11,263 bases of DNA, from assembly GCA_001805125.1 (NCBI GenBank), contig MHEF01000039.1:2501-13763 (forward strand). The letters are read 5' to 3'. Below are positions 1 through 6,617 of this stretch, piece after piece. The DNA comes from Nitrospirae bacterium RBG_13_39_12. GTDB lineage: Bacteria > Nitrospirota > Thermodesulfovibrionia > Thermodesulfovibrionales > SM23-35. The notes below the pieces were generated by a model. That model had not been told where the DNA came from and ran no database searches. It was given only the letters and a program-made list of their open reading frames with translations. Position numbers and translations under genes: made by a program. How positions within the stretch are numbered: position 1 is the first letter of the stretch; every line of letters starts with the position of its first letter.

Positions 1-198
1 TTGAGGCATACTTTTGCAACACATTTGCTTCAGGGAGGTGCTGACCTCAGGGTAATACAGGAGCTTCTGGGTCATTCATCACTTTCGACAACACAAAAAT
101 ATACCCATCTGGATATTACACACCTGATGGATATATATGATAAAGCACATCCTTTTGCAAAGGGAAATAAAAATGTTAAAGCGGAAAATACAAATTGA
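1..198 (+). CDS. xerC: Tyrosine recombinase XerC, C-terminal fragment (5' part outside window)
   Basis: This is the last 65 codons of a site-specific tyrosine recombinase, which acts with XerD at dif to resolve chromosome dimers. The reading frame is open at base 1, so the gene starts upstream; the first codon (TTG) is an internal Leu. The catalytic signature is visible: Arg2 in LRHTFATHLL (the Arg of the HxxR box), His25 in LLGHSSLSTT, and the nucleophile Tyr34 in QKYTH. The tail pattern THLD..HL..YDKAHP matches XerC rather than XerD, as does its position directly before hslVU (the codV-clpQ-clpY order in Bacillus). Its TGA stop (196-198) touches the ribosome-binding site of hslV, so the two are almost certainly cotranscribed. 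The N-terminal DNA-binding domain and the first catalytic Arg are not in the window. Confidence 0.93.
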   Translation: MRHTFATHLLQGGADLRVIQELLGHSSLSTTQKYTHLDITHLMDIYDKAHPFAKGNKNVKAENTN

Positions 199-203
199 AG
201 GAG
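198..203 (+). promoter_or_regulatory. Ribosome-binding site fixing the hslV start
   Basis: AAGGAG lies six bases before ATG 210 and overlaps the last base of the xerC stop codon. It supports ATG 210 as the hslV start over an in-frame TTG at 195, which would place this element inside the coding region and add residues not seen in the family. Confidence 0.75.
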
Positions 204-209
204 CAGGAG

Positions 210-743
210 ATGTTTAAAGGGACAACCATACTATGTGTAAGAATTGGCGGGAATGTAGCGATTGGCGGAGACGGTCAGGTTACTTTAGGTAATACAGTAT
301 TAAAACACAATGCAAAAAAAATAAGAACGATGTATGGGGATAAAATACTTGCAGGGTTCTCAGGAGCAACAGCGGATGCCCTTACTTTATTTGAAAAGTT
401 TGAGGGAAAACTTGAATCTTACAGCGGGAATATAACAAGGGCAGCTGTTGAGCTTGCAAAAGACTGGCGGACTGATAAAATACTGAGAAGGCTTGAAGCG
501 CTGTTAATAGTGGCTGATATAGAACATACATTTATAATGTCAGGAACAGGAGACGTTATTGAACCCGAAGTTGGGATCGCAGCTATCGGTTCCGGAGGTC
601 CTTATGCACAGGCGGCAGCAATGGCCCTTTTAACAAACACAAGTTTTTCAGCAAGGGATATTGTGGAAAAGGCCATGAAAATTGCATCCGATATCTGCAT
701 ATATAGCAATCAAAATATAACTATAGAGGAGTTAAATGGATAA
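210..743 (+). CDS. hslV: HslV, peptidase subunit of the HslUV ATP-dependent protease
   Basis: This is the proteolytic subunit of the bacterial proteasome-like HslUV (ClpQY) complex, a cytoplasmic double hexamer that degrades unfolded proteins fed by HslU. From ATG 210 the product is 177 residues, the usual family length. The N-terminal-nucleophile signature is present: a short propeptide MFKG is followed by TTI, so Thr5 should become Thr1 after processing. Counting from that Thr, Asp17 (in GGDGQVTLGNT) and Lys33 (in HNAKKIR) sit at the known active-site positions. Family blocks AVELAKDWRTD, LRRLEALL, AIGSGGPYAQAAA and ICIYSNQN are all intact. The first residues resemble the short-propeptide form seen in Thermotoga rather than the E. 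coli form, where only Met precedes Thr1. The gene overlaps hslU by eight bases, which implies coupled translation and balanced subunits. Confidence 0.97.
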   Translation: MFKGTTILCVRIGGNVAIGGDGQVTLGNTVLKHNAKKIRTMYGDKILAGFSGATADALTLFEKFEGKLESYSGNITRAAVELAKDWRTDKILRRLEALLIVADIEHTFIMSGTGDVIEPEVGIAAIGSGGPYAQAAAMALLTNTSFSARDIVEKAMKIASDICIYSNQNITIEELNG

Positions 744-2076
744 CCTAACACCGAAAAAAATTGTTGAAGAACTGGATAAATATATAATCGGGCAGAACAA
801 TGCGAAAAAGGCGGTTGCCATTGCCTTAAGAAATAGATGGAGGAGACAAAGGCTTTCTCCTGAATTGAAGGATGAGGTTTTACCAAAAAATATTATTATG
901 ATAGGACCTACAGGCGTTGGCAAGACAGAGATAGCAAGGAGACTGTCACGGCTTGCGAGTGCAGCATTTGTAAAAGTTGAGGCTTCCAAGTTTACAGAGG
1001 TGGGATACGTTGGTCGCGATGTTGAATCAATTGTGCGGGACCTTACAGAGATATCCATAAGCATGGTTAAGTCAGAGCATACAGAAAAGGTTCAGGAGAA
1101 GGCAAAAGGTCTTGCTGAAGAGCGTCTTCTGGATCTGCTTTTACCTCAGACAAGAACGATGAAAGCTGCGGGGCCCGAAGAGGAAGAAAAGGAAAAGCAA
1201 AGCGAAACGAGGGAAAGACTCAGAACACAACTGAAAGAAGGAAAACTTGATAATAGATATGTGGATATCGAGGTAAAAGAGAAAATAATTCCATTCGGTG
1301 TTGTTTCTAATGTAGGGCTTGAGGATCTTGAGATAAACCTTAAGGAAATGCTCGGAAATTTCTTGCCTGAGAAATCAAAGAGGAAGAAGATGAGGGTTCC
1401 TGAGGCATTGAATATACTGCGATATGAAGAGGCAAATAAATTAATCGATATGGACAAGGTAACAAAGGAAGCAATCGAAAGAGTTGAGCAGTCCGGGATT
1501 GTATTTATCGATGAGATAGATAAAGTGGCAAGTAAAGGGCATGCGTATGGACCAGATATCTCTCGCGAAGGGGTCCAGAGAGACCTTTTACCGATAGTTG
1601 AGGGTACGACAGTTACAACAAAACATGGTCCTGTGAAAACAGAACATATTCTTTTTATTGCTGCCGGAGCATTCCATATGACAAAACCCTCTGACCTGAT
1701 CCCTGAACTGCAGGGCAGGTTCCCGATAAGAGTTGAACTGGGAGCGCTCGGGAAAGATGAGTTTGTCAGGATACTCACAGAACCAAATAATGCGCTGATT
1801 AAACAGTATACTGCGCTTCTTGCTACAGAAAATGTTGTGATAAATTTTACAAAAGAGGCTATCGATGAGATTGCTGACATTGCAGCACGTGTTAATGAAA
1901 AAACAGAAAATATCGGTGCAAGAAGACTCCATACAGTACTCGAAAAACTTCTTGAAGATATTTCCTTTGAAGCACCTGAGAAGAAGAACGGAAAACTCAT
2001 GATAGACAAGAAATATGTTAATGAAAAATTAAGTGATATTGTAAAGGATGAGGACTTAAGCAGGTATATCCTGTAA
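736..2076 (+). CDS. hslU: HslU, AAA+ ATPase/unfoldase subunit of HslUV
   Basis: This is the hexameric AAA+ unfoldase that binds substrates, unfolds them with ATP and threads them into HslV. The product is 446 residues, against 443 in E. coli. Visible motifs are Walker A GPTGVGKT (57-64), pore loop GYVG (90-93), Walker B IVFIDEID (255-262), an arginine-finger region LQGRF with Arg328, and sensor 2 GARR with Arg396. The variable intermediate (I) domain spans about 110-240 and is rich in charged residues. The C-terminus ends LSRYIL, the tail that inserts into HslV pockets when nucleotide is bound. A GAGGAG at 726-731, four bases before ATG, lies inside the end of hslV. No terminator follows, and the rlpA-like gene starts 34 bases downstream. 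Confidence 0.98.
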   Translation: MDNLTPKKIVEELDKYIIGQNNAKKAVAIALRNRWRRQRLSPELKDEVLPKNIIMIGPTGVGKTEIARRLSRLASAAFVKVEASKFTEVGYVGRDVESIVRDLTEISISMVKSEHTEKVQEKAKGLAEERLLDLLLPQTRTMKAAGPEEEEKEKQSETRERLRTQLKEGKLDNRYVDIEVKEKIIPFGVVSNVGLEDLEINLKEMLGNFLPEKSKRKKMRVPEALNILRYEEANKLIDMDKVTKEAIERVEQSGIVFIDEIDKVASKGHAYGPDISREGVQRDLLPIVEGTTVTTKHGPVKTEHILFIAAGAFHMTKPSDLIPELQGRFPIRVELGALGKDEFVRILTEPNNALIKQYTALLATENVVINFTKEAIDEIADIAARVNEKTENIGARRLHTVLEKLLEDISFEAPEKKNGKLMIDKKYVNEKLSDIVKDEDLSRYIL

Positions 2077-2110
2077 TTACGTTTAAAAGTTTAATTAGTA
2101 TATAGAAACC

Positions 2111-2803
2111 ATGACCCATGGCACACATGAATGGTCGAATTATAAAGAATACATAGCCCGCTATTTTTTAATATGCCTCTTGCTTTTTTTACTTGCCTCG
2201 TGCGCTACTTTCAGCTATGAAAAATATCCGGAACATGATTATGCTGTTGCCTCATGGTACGGCTCTGATTTTCAAGGCAAACCTACTTCTTCAGGAGAAA
2301 TATTTAATATGTATGCATTGACATGTGCTCATAAAGAATATCCTTTTGGTACAAGGTTAAAGGTGACAAACATTTCAAACAAAAAGTCAGTTAGTTGTTT
2401 AGTCAATGACAGAGGGCCGTTTGTTGAAGGAAGAGATATAGACCTTTCTTATGCTGCAGCAAAAGAGATTGGTTTAATAGGACATGGTGTTTGTGATGTC
2501 ACGATTGAATATCTGGGTAGGGATACAAGCTATGTCAAAGAAGTAAAGTATCTCTCAGATTCAGGAGTTTTTACAATACAGGTTGGATCTTTCAGTGACC
2601 GTTTGAATGCTGTGCGAATGAAAGCAGCGCTTGAATTCAAATACAGCAACGTATTTATAAATGAGGTGGAAATTAACGGGAAGCAGTATTACAGGGTAAG
2701 GATTGGTAAGTTCTATAAAAGAGATGACGCATATCAACTCGCAGAGACCCTTGCTGATGAAGGATATGAAGTTCTTATAACCAGTTATGATGAGAATATT
2801 TAA
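2111..2803 (+). CDS. rlpA: RlpA-like septal lytic transglycosylase lipoprotein with C-terminal SPOR domain
   Basis: This is an envelope lipoprotein likely to cleave peptidoglycan strands at the septum; characterised RlpA proteins act on glycan lacking stem peptides. In order: a hydrophobic signal segment (about 18-30) ending in lipobox LASC with Cys31; a double-psi beta-barrel (about 44-135) with ASWYG (47-51), TSSGE.F, AHKEYPFGT (73-81), VNDRGPF (98-104) and IDLSYAAAKEIGL; then a SPOR domain (about 153-227) containing FTIQVGSFSDRLNA and YYRVRIGKF, which binds denuded septal glycan. His74 and Asp100 lie in the blocks that hold the family's catalytic residues. Three extra cysteines in the barrel (72, 96, 128) are not usual for E. 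coli RlpA. No clear Shine-Dalgarno precedes ATG 2111, but this start gives a sensible signal peptide. It probably rides on the hslVU transcript. Confidence 0.9.
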   Translation: MTHGTHEWSNYKEYIARYFLICLLLFLLASCATFSYEKYPEHDYAVASWYGSDFQGKPTSSGEIFNMYALTCAHKEYPFGTRLKVTNISNKKSVSCLVNDRGPFVEGRDIDLSYAAAKEIGLIGHGVCDVTIEYLGRDTSYVKEVKYLSDSGVFTIQVGSFSDRLNAVRMKAALEFKYSNVFINEVEINGKQYYRVRIGKFYKRDDAYQLAETLADEGYEVLITSYDENI

Positions 2804-2862
2804 ATCTAGAATCTATACGTAAGATAGAAGATTCATTGCAGAAACATTATTATGATAAAAAC

Positions 2863-2891
2863 AAAGGGGTAAGGATTAACCCCACCCCTTT
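2863..2891. terminator. Probable bidirectional intrinsic terminator
   Basis: A perfect 8-bp stem, AAAGGGGT (2863-2870) with ACCCCTTT (2884-2891), surrounds a 13-base loop. Read on the minus strand it is followed by GTTTTTAT, a fair U-tract, so it could end the small gene whose stop is at 2984. On the plus strand the T run (2889-2892) is mostly within the stem, so termination after rlpA (stop at 2803) is plausible but weaker. Confidence 0.5.
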
Positions 2892-2983
2892 TAAAGAGAG
2901 AGAATGTTGCCAAATAATATATGATACATAGAATAGTAAAGTAAATAAGAGTGAGATGTTTTTGAAAAGATAAGATGTGAAGT

Positions 2984-3235
2984 TTAATCCTTTATAGGTT
3001 TTGTTTGTGCTTCCATCATACAATATTTTTCCAAAAAATCTTCCATGCTTATCTCATGGCCTAAACAAAAACCAGAGGCATCCATTTTATTGCATCCCAA
3101 TGTCTTATGTTTACCATTATTTTTTATAACATCTGAATGAAACATCATCATTGTATTACGACCGTTATGCCTTCCGTGATTCACATAACGGACGTTGGGA
3201 AGAACTATTGATTTGCCTATACGATATCCTTTCAT
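2984..3235 (-). CDS. Small protein of unknown function, rich in Cys and His
   Basis: I do not recognise this 83-residue product. Codon use looks like that of the neighbours, and an AGGAG lies 12 bases before the ATG on the minus strand (a long spacing). The protein has a basic, His-rich first half (NHGRHNGRN around 19-27, a Met-Met-Met stretch at 29-31) and a second half with Cys48, Cys57 and Cys72, plus His at 20, 23, 33, 43 and 60. No signal peptide or membrane segment is visible, so it is probably cytoplasmic. Clustered Cys and His might bind a metal, but no named zinc-finger spacing is present; that is a guess. It stands alone between rlpA (convergent) and an AT-rich gap, with a likely terminator about 90 bases after its stop. 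It could be a chance frame, though its length and composition favour a gene. Confidence 0.5.
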   Translation of the reverse strand: MKGYRIGKSIVLPNVRYVNHGRHNGRNTMMMFHSDVIKNNGKHKTLGCNKMDASGFCLGHEISMEDFLEKYCMMEAQTKPIKD

Positions 3236-3399
3236 GTTTTTTTAAAACTCCTATATCTAATTGTCATTTTCATTTCAGTTTAAATAGGAAATAGAAAATT
3301 GTTTTCAACATCAACTTTGGAAGTCTTTTAATGATTATTACTTAGGAGTATTGCTTAAAGGTGAGATTAACAAAATAAATCTATGTAATAACTTTACTA

Positions 3400-3428
3400 T
3401 TGACTTCTTTTCCTTCCTCTAATATATC
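3400..3428 (+). promoter_or_regulatory. Sigma-70-like promoter with no gene behind it
   Basis: TTGACT (3400-3405) is followed after exactly 17 bases by TATATC (3423-3428). The -35 matches 5 of 6 and the -10 matches 4 of 6 consensus bases. Transcription would start near 3435 and run into the terminator hairpin at 3556-3587. In such AT-rich sequence, matches of this quality can arise by chance. Confidence 0.32.
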
Positions 3429-3555
3429 TTACCCTCCTATTAAAATTGTATATTATTATAACAAATATTATAAAATTTTACACTTATTTTTAATTAAACA
3501 ACATAACTTATTGATTTTAATTGGTTATTACAATAATCAGAGGTTGGAGAAACAA

Positions 3556-3587
3556 GCTCTAATTATTAGTGATTTAGAGCCTTTTTT
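3556..3587 (+). terminator. Intrinsic terminator, perhaps bidirectional
   Basis: GCTCTAA (3556-3562) pairs with TTAGAGC (3574-3580) around an 11-base loop and is followed by C and six T (3582-3587) on the plus strand. On the minus strand the hairpin is followed by the poorer run TTGTTT, so it might also stop transcripts of the M23 gene, which ends 124 bases away. No plus-strand protein gene is visible that it would serve. Confidence 0.5.
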
Positions 3588-3703
3588 AAGAATCTGTCTC
3601 TAATACAACAATTTATTTGTTCCAATTTTGTTTTTTGGGTCTTCAAGCTTTTGTGTGGAATGACGAAAAGGAATGGAGATACCCACAGAAATACCGAAAG
3701 AAC

Positions 3704-4936
3704 CTATATTTTATTATCTTTGCTTTTCCCAGCAAATGCAAAAGTTGAAGGTCTTATTGAAGCAAGTTGGATATCAAGCTCTTTTTTGGAGTTTTTAAAA
3801 TCAACCATCAAATTTTTTGGAATGGATTTCTCTCGAGGTAGATTCAAATTAAGGGGATTTATAAACCTCCCATTTACCTTAATCCTGTAATCCAGATGTG
3901 GTCCTGTTGCAAGTCCTGTGGATCCCACATAACCAATAATTTGACCCTGTTCTACCTTTATTCCTTTTCTAATCTCATTTTTAATTCTTGATAAATGTCC
4001 GTAATATGTACTGAAACCATTAAAATGTTTTATCATTACAATTTTACCGTACTGTCCTTTGTATCCAGAATAAACTACGGTTCCGTCTCCTACAGCAGAA
4101 ACAGGTGTTCCTGAAGGTGCAGCATAATCAATTCCCAAATGTGGTCTGAAAATCCTTAATATTGGATGGAAGCGGCTTTTTGAAAAGCCTGAGCTTATAC
4201 GCCTGAAACTCAAGGGGGCTTTTAGAAAAGATCTTCTCAATGATTTTCCGTCAGTATCATAATAATTAAACCTGCTGTTATTGTTGAATCTGTAAGCATT
4301 ATAAGTATCCCCTTTATTGATAAACTCTGCTGCAAGTATATCTCCATATTTTTTAAACTTTCCATCAAGATATAAACCTTCAACAACAATTTTAAATGCG
4401 TCACCATTTCTAATATCAGTTGTGAAATCTATATCCCATGCAAATATATCTGAAAGTTGAAGTGCTAACATTAATTTATCTTTCCCTTCTCCGATGGATA
4501 GAATAAGGTTGTCTTTTATTATCCCGCCTACGTGTTCTATTTTCCTATCATATTCAACAATCTTTTTTTCTGCATAGAATCCTGATCCAATGCGTGTAAT
4601 GTCTAAAATAGTATCTTCATCAATCCAGTAAACGAATTCATTTATTTGAGAGGCTTCGTCAATCACGATTTTATAGGGGTTACCAGGAGATAGTTTTTTC
4701 AACCTGTGGAAATCTGCAGATGCCTCTTTTAGTTTGAAAAGCTCTTCGAGATTAAGCTCATATTTTTTGAAGATATCGAAAAGGGTATCTCCCTTTTTGA
4801 TATTTCCTTTGATTTCAAGATATTGTTTTGATTCCAGAGGTGCAGGCTTTTCTGTTTTATTAATTATATTAAAATTCGCTCTTATTATAAGGAATGCTGT
4901 TGTCAGAAAGATCGTTATTAGTAATTTTTTTTTCAT
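3704..4936 (-). CDS. M23-family (MepM-like) peptidoglycan endopeptidase, HLD active-site variant
   Basis: This 410-residue exported protein resembles MepM/YebA-type enzymes, which cut peptide cross-links in peptidoglycan. Residues about 5-20 form a hydrophobic signal or anchor. A LysM/OapA-like segment follows (about 43-92, with KKGDTLFDIFKKY), then a beta-rich central domain (about 95-225), then the M23 domain (about 250-365). In the M23 domain, HLGID supplies His266 and Asp270, and YYGHLS supplies His314. The last motif reads GPHLDY: His347 is kept, but the family's second His, a zinc ligand, is Asp349. Zinc could still be bound by Asp, or the enzyme may be inactive and act as an activator like EnvC or NlpD. 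The start has only a weak ribosome site, but the signal segment supports it. It is divergent from the glycerate kinase gene. Confidence 0.9.
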   Translation of the reverse strand: MKKKLLITIFLTTAFLIIRANFNIINKTEKPAPLESKQYLEIKGNIKKGDTLFDIFKKYELNLEELFKLKEASADFHRLKKLSPGNPYKIVIDEASQINEFVYWIDEDTILDITRIGSGFYAEKKIVEYDRKIEHVGGIIKDNLILSIGEGKDKLMLALQLSDIFAWDIDFTTDIRNGDAFKIVVEGLYLDGKFKKYGDILAAEFINKGDTYNAYRFNNNSRFNYYDTDGKSLRRSFLKAPLSFRRISSGFSKSRFHPILRIFRPHLGIDYAAPSGTPVSAVGDGTVVYSGYKGQYGKIVMIKHFNGFSTYYGHLSRIKNEIRKGIKVEQGQIIGYVGSTGLATGPHLDYRIKVNGRFINPLNLNLPREKSIPKNLMVDFKNSKKELDIQLASIRPSTFAFAGKSKDNKI

Positions 4937-4974
4937 ATTTATTATATTTACCCGTTTAAAATAATATCTTTTAT

Positions 4975-5003
4975 AGTTTATAGATTGTTCAAGCTGGAGT
5001 CAA
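4975..5003 (-). promoter_or_regulatory. Candidate promoter of the M23 peptidase gene
   Basis: On the minus strand, TTGACT (5003-4998) is followed after 17 bases by TAAACT (4980-4975), matching 5 of 6 and 4 of 6. An overlapping TATAAA (4982-4977) would have a 15-base spacer. The start would lie about 30 bases upstream of ATG 4936. The -35 box overlaps the first TTCAAG/GAGTC repeat, so a protein bound there could block the promoter. Confidence 0.4.
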
Positions 5004-5147
5004 CCTTTAAGTGTTTGATTTACCCTGGATTTCAAAAATATAAGAACTTGATAAGTCCGAGATTATAGATAACGATTAATATCAAGTTATTCTTCAAGGA
5101 ATGAGTCAGAAAAAATATATAGATTAAATTTGTTCAAGATTTGAGTC
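4988..5147 (+). repeat. Three direct copies of TTCAAG-N(3-4)-GAGTC
   Basis: Copies are at 4988-5001 (N3), 5093-5107 (N4) and 5133-5147 (N4), all in the same orientation. Start-to-start distances are 105 and 40 bases, close to ten and four turns of B-DNA. Copies 1 and 3 share TGTTCAAG; copies 2 and 3 share GAGTC followed by AGA or TGA and an A-rich run. They could be operator sites for one regulator serving either divergent gene. The arms are short and the function is inference. Confidence 0.4.
5045..5088. repeat. 9-bp perfect inverted repeat
   Basis: AACTTGATA (5045-5053) and TATCAAGTT (5080-5088) are perfect complements separated by 26 bases. They lie between repeat copies 1 and 2 in the divergent spacer. 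There is no T tract, so this is not a terminator; it could be a pair of half-sites or a chance pairing in AT-rich DNA. Confidence 0.3.
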
Positions 5148-5240
5148 TGAAAACTTTGAACTACCCCGTTTATAAAGCCTTTATGGATTAGTTGTCAGAA
5201 AATTATTATATAATACCTCAACCATTTAAAGGGATATAAC

Positions 5241-6554
5241 ATGAAAAATATTAAGCACAGAAAAATTGTCTCAGAATTATTTTATGCTGCTTTAAAAGCA
5301 GTTGACCCTTATGAGTCAGTAAAAAAATATGCGGGAAGGATTCTTTTAGAATATAAAACTTACAAATGTAAAAAAATACTTGTAGTAGGTTTTGGTAAAA
5401 CGGCTTGCCAGATGGCTAAGTCAATAGAAGCCTATGCAAACAAAATGATAGATACCGGTGTTGTGATCACAAAGTATGGACACTGTCCATCTTCATATAA
5501 ATCAAAGAAGATAAAGGTTTTTGAAGGGGGTCACCCTGTTCCTGATAGAAACGGATTTAAAGGGACAGAGGATGCAATAAGATTATTGAAAAAACTTAAG
5601 GAAGATACCCTTATAGTATTTCTGATCTCGGGTGGTGGCTCTGCACTTCTCGTTTCTCCGTGTGATGATATTTTACTTGATGAGAAACAGAAGATTACCA
5701 AGCTGCTTCTTAATGCAGGAGCAAATATACAGGAACTAAATACTGTCAGAAAACATATCTCAAAGGTTAAAGGAGGAAGGCTTGCAGAGATATCATATCC
5801 AGCTAGAATAATATCTCTGATACTTTCAGATGTTATAAGTGACAGGCTTGATGTAATTGCATCAGGCCCGACGTCTCCTGATAAAACAGAATATAAGGAT
5901 GCAATAGCGATATTGAAAAAATATAAATTAATTAATAGTACTCCGAAAAGTATTCTGAAACATCTTAATAATGGTGTCAAAGATATAATTCCTGAAACAC
6001 CTAAGGAAGGAGATACAATCTTTAAGAAAGTTGATAATATCATCATAGGGAGTAACAAAATAGCATTGGAGACTGCAAAAAACAGGGCAAAAGACTTCGG
6101 GTTACAGGCAAGTATAATATCATCAAAGATTATAGGTGAAGCAAGTGAAGTTGGGAAATGGCTTGCAAAGAAAGCGCTTGAGAAAAAGCGATCAGCAAGC
6201 CATGACCGACCAATCTGCTTGATCTCAGGGGGTGAGACAACTGTTACTGTAAAAGGTAATGGTGTTGGTGGAAGGAATATGGAACTTGCTCTGTCCTTTG
6301 CTTTAAAGATAAATGGCACTGAAGGGATCACCCTTCTTTCTGCAGGTACAGATGGGACAGATGGACCAACTGATGCAGCGGGAGCAATTGTAGACGGACA
6401 GACAGTTTTAAAAGCGAAAACTATGGGGATTGATCCTCAACTTTATTTAAAAAACAACGATTCTTACAGTTTTTTTAAAAAAGTTGACGAGCTTTTTATA
6501 ACAGGACCGACTGGTACTAACGTAATGGACATTCAAGCCGTAAGAATTGAATAA
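5241..6554 (+). CDS. Type II glycerate 2-kinase (GckA/TtuD, MOFRL family)
   Basis: This enzyme phosphorylates D-glycerate with ATP to 2-phosphoglycerate, feeding glycerate from serine, glyoxylate or sugar-acid breakdown into glycolysis. The 437 residues match the family length and show its two-domain plan. The N-terminal DUF4147/Rossmann-like part has GFGK (50-53), EGGHPVPD (95-102), LISGGGSAL (128-136), TVRKHISKVKGGRLA (168-182) and LSDVISDRLDVIASGP (195-210). The C-terminal MOFRL part has LISGGETTV (327-335), GGRNMELAL (343-351), SAGTDGTDGPTDAAGA (367-382), NNDSY (405-409) and TGPTGTNVMD (421-430). Residue 347 is Met where many members have Gln. ATG 5241 has AAAGGGA seven bases upstream. 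It is a single gene, divergent from the M23 gene and convergent with the CBS gene; no neighbouring glycerate or serine-cycle genes are visible, so the pathway is not fixed by context. Confidence 0.94.
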   Translation: MKNIKHRKIVSELFYAALKAVDPYESVKKYAGRILLEYKTYKCKKILVVGFGKTACQMAKSIEAYANKMIDTGVVITKYGHCPSSYKSKKIKVFEGGHPVPDRNGFKGTEDAIRLLKKLKEDTLIVFLISGGGSALLVSPCDDILLDEKQKITKLLLNAGANIQELNTVRKHISKVKGGRLAEISYPARIISLILSDVISDRLDVIASGPTSPDKTEYKDAIAILKKYKLINSTPKSILKHLNNGVKDIIPETPKEGDTIFKKVDNIIIGSNKIALETAKNRAKDFGLQASIISSKIIGEASEVGKWLAKKALEKKRSASHDRPICLISGGETTVTVKGNGVGGRNMELALSFALKINGTEGITLLSAGTDGTDGPTDAAGAIVDGQTVLKAKTMGIDPQLYLKNNDSYSFFKKVDELFITGPTGTNVMDIQAVRIE

Positions 6555-6617
6555 AAAAAGGGAAAATCATATGAAAAAAATATTTGTCTAATAAGCAATC
6601 AACCAGAAGGATATTGC

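Larger units (their letters stand above)
3236..3703. other. AT-rich intergenic stretch without a convincing protein gene
   Basis: These 468 bases are markedly more AT-rich than the flanking genes. A plus-strand open frame at 3400-3603 starts at a weak position, has low-complexity Ile/Tyr/Asn-rich translation and overlaps a promoter-like element, so I do not call it. The stretch contains a plus-strand promoter-like sequence (3400-3428) and a hairpin with a T tract (3556-3587), described separately. It also holds the upstream region of the small minus-strand gene and the 3' trailer of the M23 gene. Confidence 0.6.
4937..5240. other. Divergent regulatory spacer between M23 and glycerate kinase genes
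   Basis: These 304 bases hold no protein gene. They carry the candidate M23 promoter, three short repeats and an inverted repeat (each listed separately). On the plus side a TATAAT at 5209-5214 is a possible -10 for the glycerate kinase gene, but no -35 lies at the right distance. AAAGGGA (5228-5234) is the ribosome site for ATG 5241. Confidence 0.6.

Noticed and set aside
195..209. Alternative TTG start for hslV at 195
   Set aside because: It would overlap the xerC stop, lacks its own ribosome site and would place a good AAGGAG inside the gene; ATG 210 gives the normal short propeptide before the catalytic Thr.
1146..2009. Long minus-strand open frame opposite hslU
   Set aside because: Ser/Phe/Ile-rich shadow of the hslU coding strand with no family motif.
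3400..3603. 67-codon plus-strand open frame in the AT-rich gap
   Set aside because: Its first codons coincide with the promoter-like element, no ribosome site is seen, the translation is low-complexity, and it runs through the terminator hairpin.
5045..5088. FNR/CRP-type site from the TTGAT and ATCAA halves
   Set aside because: The half-sites are far more than the four to six bases apart that such dimers need.
5531..6331. Long minus-strand open frame opposite the glycerate kinase gene
   Set aside because: Shadow frame; the plus strand carries all MOFRL-family motifs.
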